Shown here piece by piece: positions 1-6,178 of a stretch of DNA of 17,594 bases. The DNA comes from Bacillota bacterium (GTDB lineage Bacteria; Bacillota; UBA4882; UBA8346). Position numbers and translations under genes: made by a program. Numbering within the stretch: position 1 is the first letter of the stretch; every line of letters starts with the position of its first letter. The notes under the pieces are model-generated. The model made no database searches. It worked only from the letters and a program-made list of their open reading frames with translations, and was not told the DNA's origin. The stretch covers positions 19,500 through 37,093 of the forward strand of contig DNPP01000045.1 of NCBI GenBank assembly GCA_003501365.1, read 5' to 3'.

Positions 1-659
1 AACATGGCCGCGGTTTCTCGGTGGTTGCCGATGAAGTACGGGCATTGGCTGAGCAGTCGACGAATTCAGCCATTCAGATTGTTGCCCTGATTAATGATAT
101 TCGGAGTGAAACTTTGACCGCCGTTGATGCTATGGAACTGGGCACTCAATCGGTTGATGAGGGCAGCAAGTTAGTGCTCTCAGCCCGTCAAACCTTTAAT
201 GATATTACCCAGTCGGTAAATCAAACAGTGAATACCATTCATGAAATTGCTGCCGCTTCGGAAGAGCAGGCGGCCAGTAGTGAGGAAATGACCGGAACCA
301 TGGAAACGGTAGCAGCTATTTCAAAACAGAATGTGAGCAGTGCAAATCAAGTGGCGACCGCTTCTAAAGAGCAGCGGATCAACATGGAGAACCTTTCGAT
401 GGCTGCCGCTCAACTGGAACAGATGGCGGATAATTTAACTTCAATGGTAGGTCGGTTTAAGGTCAAAACTGATTTTCGGAGATGTTGGCGAGTTATTGAT
501 TGCAATCATGTCAGTTGTCCCGCTTATCAGAGCAAAGAAGAAAAGTGTTGGATAATCCCGGAAACGCTTTGTCCGGATGGTGTATCCAACGGTTCGGTCG
601 CTGAAAAAGCTGCGATGTGCCATCAATGTGAAGTATTTAAGATTAATAATAAACACTAA
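1..659 (+). CDS. Methyl-accepting chemotaxis protein, C-terminal part (5' end outside window)
   Basis: The reading frame is open from base 3, so 218 residues are visible and the sensor, membrane and HAMP parts lie upstream of the window. It opens with HGRGFSVVADEVRALAEQS, the strongly conserved tip of the cytoplasmic signalling hairpin that contacts CheA and CheW. A long Ala/Ser/Gln/Glu-rich helix follows, including EEQAASSEEM, a typical methylation-helix segment. After the coiled coil (about base 480 onward) comes a Cys-rich tail of about 60 residues with seven cysteines: CWRVIDC, CPAY, KCW, LC, MC, QC. This resembles the 'two-CW' tail found on some chemoreceptors and other sensors of anaerobes; metal or redox binding there is inference. 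A terminator follows directly. The receptor assignment is firm; the ligand is unknown. Confidence 0.95.
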   Translation, partial: HGRGFSVVADEVRALAEQSTNSAIQIVALINDIRSETLTAVDAMELGTQSVDEGSKLVLSARQTFNDITQSVNQTVNTIHEIAAASEEQAASSEEMTGTMETVAAISKQNVSSANQVATASKEQRINMENLSMAAAQLEQMADNLTSMVGRFKVKTDFRRCWRVIDCNHVSCPAYQSKEEKCWIIPETLCPDGVSNGSVAEKAAMCHQCEVFKINNKH

Positions 660-677
660 ATAAAATTAGGTACAGAA

Positions 678-703
678 CGCCGGATAATTCTCCGGTGTTT
701 TTT
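678..703 (+). terminator. Rho-independent terminator after the chemoreceptor gene
   Basis: The arms CGCCGGA (678-684) and TCCGGTG (691-697) form a 7-bp stem with one G-U pair around a 6-base loop. Six T follow. It sits 18 bases after the chemoreceptor stop and argues against any translation start for the next gene inside it (for example the in-frame GTG at 695). Confidence 0.85.
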
Positions 704-742
704 CATGTAAAGCAAAAAAATCAGGAGTCAGGAGTGATAATT

Positions 743-1135
743 GTGGAAGTCGATCATTATTGTTTTGCTTGCGGTAGTGAAAATCCGGTGGGATTGCACT
801 TGAGCTTTGAAAGCACATCATCAGGCGTGATAGCTTATTTCACTCCCACCAAAGAATATCAAGGCTTTGTAAATATACTGCATGGTGGGATTATTAGCAC
901 GCTCTTGGATGAGGCGATGGCTCACGCAGTCCTGGCCAAAGGCCACCAAGGAGTTACCGCGCGGATGGAGGTCAAGTTTAAAAGACCGGTGGTAATGGGG
1001 GAACAGCTCTGTGTAAAAGGGGAAATTGTTTTAGCAAAGGGTAGATTAATTAAAACATATGGGGAGATTGCCCAGAAAAACGGACAGATCGCAGCTACGG
1101 CCGCGGCTGACTTTTTAACCGTTACAACTGAATAA
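743..1135 (+). CDS. PaaI-family hotdog-fold thioesterase
   Basis: This is a 130-residue protein of the single hotdog-domain acyl-CoA thioesterase type. The N-terminus carries CFACGSENPVGL, a C-x2-C-G-x2-NP-x-GL motif common in this subgroup. The core has LHGGIISTLLDEAMAHAV, the conserved HGG and the acidic residue on the hotdog helix that is typical of PaaI-like enzymes, followed by VKFKRPV of the central strand. Members hydrolyse small acyl- or aryl-CoA thioesters in the cytoplasm; the substrate cannot be told here. I chose GTG 743 because AGGAG (730-734) lies 8 bases upstream. GTG 734, with AGGAG at 723-727, is an alternative adding three residues. No terminator is obvious downstream. Confidence 0.9.
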   Translation: MEVDHYCFACGSENPVGLHLSFESTSSGVIAYFTPTKEYQGFVNILHGGIISTLLDEAMAHAVLAKGHQGVTARMEVKFKRPVVMGEQLCVKGEIVLAKGRLIKTYGEIAQKNGQIAATAAADFLTVTTE

Positions 1136-1238
1136 TCGCTCAAAACTTTGGATTTTATAAAAAAGGGAGAAATTGGTTTTTTTGTGCTTTGGATATAATT
1201 TGCAACAATTTCGTAACATTATGAATATGTAAATTTCA

Positions 1239-1267
1239 TTGCAAAGCGAAAAAGGCCTGTCTATAAT
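1239..1267 (+). promoter_or_regulatory. Sigma-A promoter for ackA
   Basis: TTGCAA (1239-1244) and a perfect TATAAT (1262-1267) are separated by 17 bases, giving a leader of about 75 bases before ackA. A second TATAAT at 1194-1199 has only a weak, badly spaced -35 (TTGGTT). Confidence 0.75.
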
Positions 1268-1349
1268 AGAAATGTGTTCAACCAATAATGGTGATATATG
1301 GACTACATATTATCGCTAAATTAAAGTGGTTGAGAGGAGGCATAACTCG

Positions 1350-2552
1350 GTGCTAATTTTAGTCATCAACAGTGGTAGTTCTTCTCTAAAATATAAGCTG
1401 TATCAGATGCAAACCGAAACTGTGCTGGCTAGCGGTTTGGTGGAGCGAATCGGTAGCAGTAATGGAAATGCGGCAATTACCCATCAAATTAAAGATGGGG
1501 ATAAGATTAAGCTAGAACAAAAGATTAATAATCATAGCGAAGCGCTCAAAAATGTTTTTGAATTTTTATTGAAACCGGAAAACGGAGTCATTAAGTCACT
1601 GGAAGAAATCAAGGTAATTGGTCACCGTGTCTTACATGGCGGTGAAATTTTCTCTAGTTCGGTTTTAGTTACCGATAAAGAATTGGACCAGATGGAAAGT
1701 TTACGGGAACTTGGCCCTCTGCACATGCCGGCCAATATCATGGGTATTAGAGCATGTCGGGAATTGATGCCTAAGACCCCTCAAGTTGCCGTTTTTGATA
1801 CAGCTTTTCACCAGACAATGCCCCGCAGTTCATTTTTATATGCCTTGCCTTATGAATATTATGAAAAATATAAAGTTCGGCGTTATGGTTTTCATGGCAC
1901 CTCTCATCGCTATGTAAGCCAACGGGCCGCTCAAATCCTGGGTAAGAATTTAGCCAAGCTAAAAATGGTCACCTTGCATTTGGGTAACGGCAGTAGTTTG
2001 GCTGCGATCAAGGACGGCAAGTGTTATGATACCACAATGGGTTTTACACCTTTGGCCGGTTTAGTCATGGGTACCCGCTGCGGTGATGTCGATCCGGCAG
2101 TCGTTCCTTTTTTGCAGGATGCTTTACAACTTACCCCGAATGAAGTAAATAATTTAATGAATAAACAAAGCGGTTTCCTGGGGATGACCGGCTTTAGCGA
2201 TATGCGCGATATTCAGAAAGCCCGAGAGGATGGAAATCCAAGGGCCCAAGATGTTTACGGGATTTTTATGCATAGCTTAATTAAATATGTCGGCGGCTAC
2301 TATGCTGCTCTCGGTGGTCTGGATGTAATGGTTTTCACCGCCGGAATCGGTGAAAATGATTATATTACCCGGGCCGATATTTGTAAGAACCTAACTCATT
2401 TGGGCATTGATTTTGACGAGAAGAAGAATGAAGGCCAACGTGGTAAAGAGATTATTATTAGTAAACCGCGGTCGAAAGTTACGGTAATGGTGGTTCCGAC
2501 CAATGAAGAATTGATGATTGCCAAAGATGCTTTTGAATTGGTTAATCAATAA
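1350..2552 (+). CDS. ackA: Acetate kinase
   Basis: This enzyme interconverts acetyl phosphate plus ADP with acetate plus ATP, the last step of acetogenic fermentation, in the cytoplasm. The 400-residue product matches the usual length of about 395-405. Family motifs appear in order: NSGSSSLKY near residue 7, GHRVLHGGE near 92, DTAFHQTMP, RYGFHGTSHRYV near 182, LGNGSSLAAI, GLVMGTRCGD, FTAGIGEN near 332 and PTNEELMIA near 385. The start is GTG 1350, placed 9 bases after AGAGGAGG (1333-1340) and giving the family N-terminus MLILVINSG. An upstream in-frame GTG at 1326 would add residues that do not fit the family. It has its own promoter and terminator and no neighbouring pta, so it is probably monocistronic. 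Confidence 0.98.
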   Translation: MLILVINSGSSSLKYKLYQMQTETVLASGLVERIGSSNGNAAITHQIKDGDKIKLEQKINNHSEALKNVFEFLLKPENGVIKSLEEIKVIGHRVLHGGEIFSSSVLVTDKELDQMESLRELGPLHMPANIMGIRACRELMPKTPQVAVFDTAFHQTMPRSSFLYALPYEYYEKYKVRRYGFHGTSHRYVSQRAAQILGKNLAKLKMVTLHLGNGSSLAAIKDGKCYDTTMGFTPLAGLVMGTRCGDVDPAVVPFLQDALQLTPNEVNNLMNKQSGFLGMTGFSDMRDIQKAREDGNPRAQDVYGIFMHSLIKYVGGYYAALGGLDVMVFTAGIGENDYITRADICKNLTHLGIDFDEKKNEGQRGKEIIISKPRSKVTVMVVPTNEELMIAKDAFELVNQ

Positions 2553-2570
2553 GACCTATACATGAAAGTA

Positions 2571-2603
2571 ACCGCCGCGGGAAAAAACCGGGGCGGTTTT
2601 TTT
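2571..2603 (+). terminator. Rho-independent terminator of ackA
   Basis: ACCGCCGCGG (2571-2580) pairs with CCGGGGCGGT (2588-2597), with one G-G mismatch, around a G plus six-A loop. A run of seven T ends at 2603. Confidence 0.9.
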
Positions 2604-2622
2604 ATTATATCTTTCCGCCTAT

Positions 2623-2650
2623 TTGACAATTCTCCGATTCATGCTATAAT
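2623..2650 (+). promoter_or_regulatory. Consensus sigma-A promoter for smpB
   Basis: Perfect TTGACA (2623-2628) and perfect TATAAT (2645-2650) are 16 bases apart, with TGC directly before the -10 (extended -10). The smpB start lies 32 bases downstream of the -10. This should be a strong constitutive promoter. Confidence 0.88.
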
Positions 2651-2681
2651 TATTGGGCAACTCTTATAGAGGTGAAAAAGG

Positions 2682-3158
2682 ATGGCGGAGAAACAGGAAC
2701 GGAAGAGAATAGCAGAAAACCGCCGGGCCAGGCATGAATACTTTATTGAGGAGACATTTGAAACCGGCATTGCCTTGACCGGAACTGAAGTCAAATCGTT
2801 GCGTCTGGGTAAAGGAAATCTACAGGATAGTTTTGCCCAAATCAGCAACAATGAAGTATTGCTGCAAAATTGTCACATCAGTCCTTATGATTTTGGCAAC
2901 CGTTTTAACCACGAGCCGTTACGCACCAGGAAACTCTTAATGCACAAGGCGGAGATTCGCCGCCTATTTGCTAAGACTCGGGAGAAGGGGTTGACTTTAA
3001 TCCCGTTACAGATGTACTTTAATGACAAAGGCCGGGTTAAGGTAGAAATAGGCTTGGCCAAAGGCAAAAAGCTCTATGATAAACGCGAAGACATGGCCGA
3101 GCGTGATGCTAAACGGGATGTGGATCGGGCAATAAGAGACAGACAGAGGAATGAGTAA
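2682..3158 (+). CDS. smpB: SsrA-binding protein SmpB
   Basis: SmpB binds tmRNA and carries it into stalled ribosomes during trans-translation, mimicking part of a tRNA in the decoding centre. The 158-residue protein is full length. It shows the diagnostic ARHEYFIEETFETGIALTGTEVKSLR N-terminal half (quoted in part: ETGIALTGTEVKSLR), the HISPYDFGN loop, the RTRKLLMHKAEI segment and the GLAKGKKLYDKRE stretch, followed by a basic C-terminal tail rich in Arg, Lys and Asp that enters the mRNA channel. ATG 2682 has AGAGGTG 7 bases upstream. It is followed 109 bases later by ssrA, a common pairing that puts both trans-translation parts side by side. Confidence 0.98.
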   Translation: MAEKQERKRIAENRRARHEYFIEETFETGIALTGTEVKSLRLGKGNLQDSFAQISNNEVLLQNCHISPYDFGNRFNHEPLRTRKLLMHKAEIRRLFAKTREKGLTLIPLQMYFNDKGRVKVEIGLAKGKKLYDKREDMAERDAKRDVDRAIRDRQRNE

Positions 3159-3195
3159 AACGGTGAATAGTTGGAAGATGAAAATATTAATATTC

Positions 3196-3234
3196 TTGAC
3201 AGAGCCTAAAATTTAAAATTTGAAATATTATAAT
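3196..3234 (+). promoter_or_regulatory. Possible ssrA promoter (tentative)
   Basis: A perfect TATAAT lies at 3229-3234, 34 bases before the mature tmRNA 5' end. The only good -35 (TTGACA, 3196-3201) is 27 bases away, too far for normal spacing, and no better hexamer is at 17. Either the -10 works with a weak -35, or tmRNA is co-transcribed with smpB and trimmed at its 5' end. Confidence 0.3.
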
Positions 3235-3267
3235 AAAGCTTCTAGTTTTACACTCTTTTTTTTATAC

Positions 3268-3616
3268 GGGGGCGACCGGTTTCGACGGGGAGCGTGGGGG
3301 CAAAAGTAGCGGGTCGAGGTGCTGTGGCCTCGTTAAACTGCAGCAAGCACTTTAAGTGCCAATAATAATTTAGCTTTAGCTGCTTAATTAAGTAGCCGTC
3401 CAAACCGAGCTTAACCTGGGAGGTCGGGGCGGGCGTCAAATAAACCAGGACGCTTGGCAACCAATTCTCGGAGGCTGCCACTAAGATCATCGAGATAGCT
3501 AAGCTTTAGTTCGTCCGTAGACGATTGCAAGGCGAAATCTAAACTGCGGTCTGCACCCGGAGCAGCTTTTGTTTTTACCTTTTCGGACGGGGGTTCGACT
3601 CCCCCCGCCTCCACCA
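3268..3616 (+). ncRNA. ssrA: Transfer-messenger RNA (tmRNA)
   Basis: tmRNA rescues stalled ribosomes and tags the nascent chain for proteolysis. The 5' end GGGGGCG (3268-3274) pairs with CGCCTCC (3606-3612), with one G-U pair, to form the acceptor stem. An A and an encoded CCA (3614-3616) follow. The 5' segment CGACCGGTTTCGACGGG and the 3' T-arm ACGGGGGTTCGACTCCCCC are hallmark tmRNA sequences. Total length is 349 bases, normal for a one-piece tmRNA. The tag reading frame is inside, at 3358-3387. The gene lies just after smpB and has its own terminator. Confidence 0.97.
3358..3387 (+). other. tmRNA proteolysis-tag reading frame (ANNNLALAA)
   Basis: GCC at 3358 is the resume codon. It is preceded directly by TAAGT, matching the U-A-rich determinant with A at position -4 that sets the tmRNA frame. 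It reads Ala-Asn-Asn-Asn-Leu-Ala-Leu-Ala-Ala-stop. With the alanine charged on tmRNA the tag is AANNNLALAA, 10 residues. The LALAA end is the usual degradation signal read by ClpXP-type proteases. Confidence 0.88.
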
Positions 3617-3622
3617 ATAATA

Positions 3623-3671
3623 AAAATTCAAAGCTCGCAGTTTTTATTGCGGGCTTTTTGCTTTGAATTTT
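3623..3671 (+). terminator. Terminator of ssrA with a nested outer stem
   Basis: The core stem GCTCGCA (3633-3639) pairs with TGCGGGC (3648-3654), with one G-U, followed by TTTTT (3655-3659). An outer AT-rich inverted repeat, AAAATTCAAAGC (3623-3634) with GCTTTGAATTTT (3660-3671), flanks it. Confidence 0.88.
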
Positions 3672-3916
3672 TAAAGTGTGAAGGGGAAAGGGTAGAACTT
3701 CATAGTGTTGATTTCGCTAGGCATTATTTTGGATATTATTACTTTTATGATATTTGTGATTTGGGCCATATTGTCATAATATTATTGCTAATTATTAGGA
3801 AAAAAATGTTATAATATATTTATTCATATTTGGAGTTAGCTAATATACACATCAAAAGGAAAATGAATTTTAATAATAACGGATTTTTTACTATTCCATA
3901 AAATTAAGTTAGTCGG
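3672..3916. other. AT-rich gap with an orphan promoter; no gene recognised
   Basis: No supported protein gene is visible in these 245 bases. A good extended -10 (TGTTATAAT, TATAAT at 3810-3815) follows a TTGCTA 19 bases upstream. AAAAGG with an ATG at 3863 opens a reading frame of only 12 codons. This could be the start of a gene cut off by the IS remnant that begins at about 3917. Confidence 0.4.
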
Positions 3917-4287
3917 TTATAAAGTTAATTCAGCATAGAAATGGGTTTAGCCAAAACGCAAGCATTAACAAGCTTTCCCCAAAATAATGTGTTCGCAATA
4001 ACGGCGATTAAAGCGATAGCAATATTCCTTCAAATATTTATTAAGGTGTTTATCGGGTAACCCATGATATGTTCCGAGAATAAAAGCTTTGGCATTTTAA
4101 ATTAACACATTCGCCCATTTAAAAACTGTTTTGGCTTTTTCTTTGGAATGTCCTGATACAATTATTTAATGTTCATAACCGGAAAGATAGGCTAATGATT
4201 TAAAACTATCAGAACGAATCCGACTTCCTTTCAAGATCATCTCTTCAACAATCGGAGAAATTGTTTTAGGGAACCACTGATTTAATC
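3917..4287 (-). pseudogene. IS1595-type transposase remnant, C-terminal half (disrupted)
   Basis: Reading the - strand from about 4287 down gives FPKTISPIVEEMILKGSRIR then SDSFKSL, followed further on by NAKAFILGTYHGLPDKHL and EYCYRFNRR. This matches the ISXO2-type C-terminal end of IS1595 transposases, including the conserved N-A-K-x-(F/Y)-I-L-G-T-Y-H block. In-frame stops (after SGYEH and before NAKAF) and a shift near NACVLAKPI show decay. The N-terminal half lies beyond the inserted IS5-family element, at 5469-6066. The reading frame ends at about 3925 or 3917 depending on which shifted frame is followed. Confidence 0.85.
4279..4287. repeat. Left copy of the imperfect direct repeat flanking the IS5-family insert
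   Basis: GATTTAATC here and GATTAATC at 5469-5476 bracket the inserted element and differ by one T. They are the likely target-site duplication, although IS5-family duplications vary in length and the true one may be a shorter part of this repeat. Confidence 0.55.
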
Positions 4288-4364
4288 GGAACTTTTCATG
4301 GGTTTTCCTGGAACATAACTCCGGGATATCATATAATTAAGGTATCAAAATCAAGGGGAAATCC

Positions 4365-5357
4365 ATGAAACAACAAACATTCAGCGATCTCGAATACGCA
4401 AGCAGACGGCGTCAAACTAAGCGAGAAAACTTTTTAAACTCAATGAACACGATTATTCCGTGGACAAAATGGGTTGAGATGGTTCGGCCCCATTATCCTA
4501 AGGGAGACCGTGGCCGCAAACCACGGGAAATAGAGACAATGCTACGTATGTACCTGTTGCAGAACTGGTTCAATCTGTCAGATGAAGGCATCGAAGATGC
4601 CTTCTATGACAGTTACGCCATACGCACTTTTATGGGAATCGACTTTTTGAAGGAACAAGCGCCTGACGCCACCACGTTACTGCACTTTCGCCATTTGATT
4701 GAAAACAACGGTATTTCCAAACTCATATTTGACGATGTACGAGATAGGCTTGATAAAGCTGGTCTACTAATGCATGGTGGGACGGTAGTGGACGCAACCA
4801 TCGTAGCCGCCCTAAGTTCCACGAAAAATCAAAGCGGCGAACGCGACCCGGAAATGCACCAAACCAAAAAAGGGAACGAATGGCACTATGGAATGAAAAT
4901 CCATTCCGGGGTGGATGCAGGTAGCGGCTATGTCCACACCATAACGGCAACTTCAGCCAATGAGCACGATATAACCGAGACAGCAAAGCTGGTCCGAGAA
5001 GATGACGCTGTAGTTTATGGTGATTCCGGTTATCTTGGGATTGAGAAGCGTGAAGATATCAAGTCCGACAATAATCTCCGGCAAATAGACTTTCGTATTA
5101 ACAAACGGCCTTCTCAAAACAAGATCACCGCTCGTTACAAGGGTGCCAATTGGGACAAACAGATTGAAAACCGCAAATCATCGACCCGTTGCAAAGTGGA
5201 GCACCCATTTTTAATCGTCAAGCGACAATTCGGCTATTCTAAAGTATCATATCGTGGAATAGCCAAGAACTTGAACCGGTTCTTCATGCTATTTGCCAGC
5301 GCCAATCTTGTGATGTGCGTGAGGGCCGGTAGACAAAAAGAATTTTGCGGGGTATAG
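4365..5357 (+). CDS. IS5-family (IS5 group) transposase
   Basis: This 330-residue protein catalyses cut-and-paste movement of its element. The N-terminus (QTFSDLEYASRRRQTKRE, then PWTKWVEMVRPHYPK) and the block DPEMHQTKKGNEWHYGMK are characteristic of the IS5 group, and length is normal. The likely catalytic acids are D143 (VVDATI), D220 (YGDSGYLG) and E279 (KVEHPFLIVKRQFG). ATG 4365 has AAGGGG (4352-4357) upstream, and a TATAAT lies at 4332-4337 with only a weak -35 (TGGAAC) at 17 bases. No stops or shifts are seen, so it may still be active. It is richer in GC than its flanks, which fits recent arrival. Confidence 0.95.
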   Translation: MKQQTFSDLEYASRRRQTKRENFLNSMNTIIPWTKWVEMVRPHYPKGDRGRKPREIETMLRMYLLQNWFNLSDEGIEDAFYDSYAIRTFMGIDFLKEQAPDATTLLHFRHLIENNGISKLIFDDVRDRLDKAGLLMHGGTVVDATIVAALSSTKNQSGERDPEMHQTKKGNEWHYGMKIHSGVDAGSGYVHTITATSANEHDITETAKLVREDDAVVYGDSGYLGIEKREDIKSDNNLRQIDFRINKRPSQNKITARYKGANWDKQIENRKSSTRCKVEHPFLIVKRQFGYSKVSYRGIAKNLNRFFMLFASANLVMCVRAGRQKEFCGV

Positions 5358-5367
5358 GCGGCACCCT

Positions 5368-5391
5368 TTTCCAGGGGAATACCCCTGGAAA
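5368..5391. repeat. Perfect hairpin downstream of the IS5-family transposase
   Basis: TTTCCAGGGG (5368-5377) and CCCCTGGAAA (5382-5391) form a 10-bp perfect stem with an AATA loop, 10 bases after the transposase stop. There is no T-run on the + strand, so it may be a weak bidirectional terminator or an element-end structure. Confidence 0.6.
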
Positions 5392-5468
5392 CAGCTTAAA
5401 TATAGTGAATATTAGCGCTTAAATGCTTTAAAAGCAATAAATTTAATCAAGGAAAACGCCGTAAGGTT

Positions 5469-5476
5469 GATTAATC
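5469..5476. repeat. Right copy of the direct repeat flanking the IS5-family insert
   Basis: GATTAATC, compared with GATTTAATC at 4279-4287. Removing the insert and one copy regenerates the perfect palindrome CACTGATTAATCAGTG in the host transposase gene. Confidence 0.55.
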
Positions 5477-6066
5477 AGTGTTTCCTTAGATTTCAAGTCA
5501 CTGACGACCTCCATTTTGGCAAACCGGGGTGAACCATCTTTATTCAGACTTATTGCTACTAATACTTTGGATTTGCTTGTGCCGCGGCCTCGTCTTAAAT
5601 CCTCGGCCGCTCCGCCGAAAAAAGCGTCATCCAGCACAAGTAATCCATTTAAGATGTAGTCATGATCTTTCTCAACCATGGCTGTTCATAGTTTTTGCAA
5701 AAGTAACCAGGCCGATGGATAAAATATCTGGAGCATATTCTTCAAAAAAACGGCGGAACAACCACGTTTATCACGGGAAACCAAATAAATTGCCCAAAAC
5801 CATTTGACTAATGATAAATGGGACCGGTGCAATAAAGTCTCCGAAGTTATTGAATGCTGTTTATGGCTCTCGGTGCATTGATATAGTTTTAGACGCTTGA
5901 CAAAATAAAACTTGGTATTTCCACATTTCGAACAGGTAAATCCCTTCGGCCATTTAAGTTGGAAAAGATATTCGCGGCACTTTTCTTCTGTATTAAAGAT
6001 TTCTTGAGATCGGGTGATCGGGATATCACGTTTTCACTTTTTTAGGACTTGCTTTACATTTTTCAT
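5469..6066 (-). pseudogene. IS1595-type transposase remnant, N-terminal half (disrupted)
   Basis: From ATG 6066 the - strand reads MKNVKQVLKK, then a stop, then a frame with FNTEEKCREYLFQLKWPKGF, CSKCGN and LYQCTESH (a degraded zinc-ribbon of the Zn-binding N-terminus). KWFWAIYLVSRDKRG follows. A further stop interrupts after LLLQKL, then LLVLDDAFFGG and RGRGTSKSKVLVAISLNKDG carry the first catalytic Asp region of the ISXO2-like domain. The frame ends at the IS5-family junction after KETLINQ. At least two stops and a missing LRKA-type segment make this dead. It is a different lineage from the intact IS1595 element next to it. Translation of the late segment alone would give at most about 78 residues. 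Confidence 0.88.
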
Positions 6067-6087
6067 CAAGCACACCTTCGAACGTAT

Positions 6088-6104
6088 GTTTTGATTATGC
6101 ACTT
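6088..6104 (+). repeat. Left terminal inverted repeat of the IS1595-family element
   Basis: GTTTTGATTATGCACTT, a perfect 17-base match to the inverted copy at 7069-7085. Confidence 0.88.
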
Positions 6105-6118
6105 AACTCAGAAAAAGG

Positions 6119-6147
6119 TTGCGACCCGAACTAATGTTCTATATAAT
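6119..6147 (+). promoter_or_regulatory. Promoter of the IS1595-family transposase
   Basis: TTGCGA (6119-6124) and TATAAT (6142-6147) are 17 bases apart. The expected start of transcription is about 6153-6155, between the two arms of the foldback at 6125-6169. Confidence 0.7.
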
Positions 6148-6169
6148 TAAAGTAGAACATCGGTTCGGG
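6125..6169. repeat. Foldback over the -10 box and reaching the ribosome binding site of the IS1595 transposase
   Basis: The left arm 6125-6141 (CCCGAACTAATGTTCTA) pairs with the right arm 6153-6169 (TAGAACATCGGTTCGGG): 15 Watson-Crick pairs, one T-G wobble and one A-C mismatch around an 11-base loop. The right arm ends in the G-run that continues into GGGGGTGG, the probable ribosome binding site. The left arm lies between the -35 and the expected transcription start, so only transcripts entering from outside contain both arms. Confidence 0.8.
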
Positions 6170-6178
6170 GGTGGCATC

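Larger units (their letters stand above)
4288..5468 (+). mobile_element. IS5-family insertion sequence, apparently intact
   Basis: About 1.18 kb containing a complete DDE transposase gene (4365-5357). It interrupts an older IS1595-type transposase: the two halves of that protein lie exactly on either side. Near the ends, GTTTTCCT (4302-4309) is inverted as AGGAAAAC (5450-5457), extending imperfectly outward. The exact terminal bases are not settled, because the target was palindromic and mimics an inverted repeat. An internal perfect hairpin lies downstream of the gene (5368-5391). Joining the flanks restores one continuous frame reading SKETLINQWFPKTISPI. Confidence 0.82.

Noticed and set aside
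695..742. Longer thioesterase start at GTG 695
   Set aside because: It lies inside the chemoreceptor terminator and has no ribosome binding site. GTG 743 has a well-spaced AGGAG and gives the family N-terminus.
3248..3814. Several protein-length open frames on both strands over ssrA and its terminator
   Set aside because: They overlap a full tmRNA with matching acceptor ends and have no family resemblance or start signals.
6119..6178. Longer IS1595 transposase start at TTG 6119
   Set aside because: This codon is the -35 box of the promoter, so the mRNA would not contain it. GTG 6179 fits the family start and has a G-rich site upstream.
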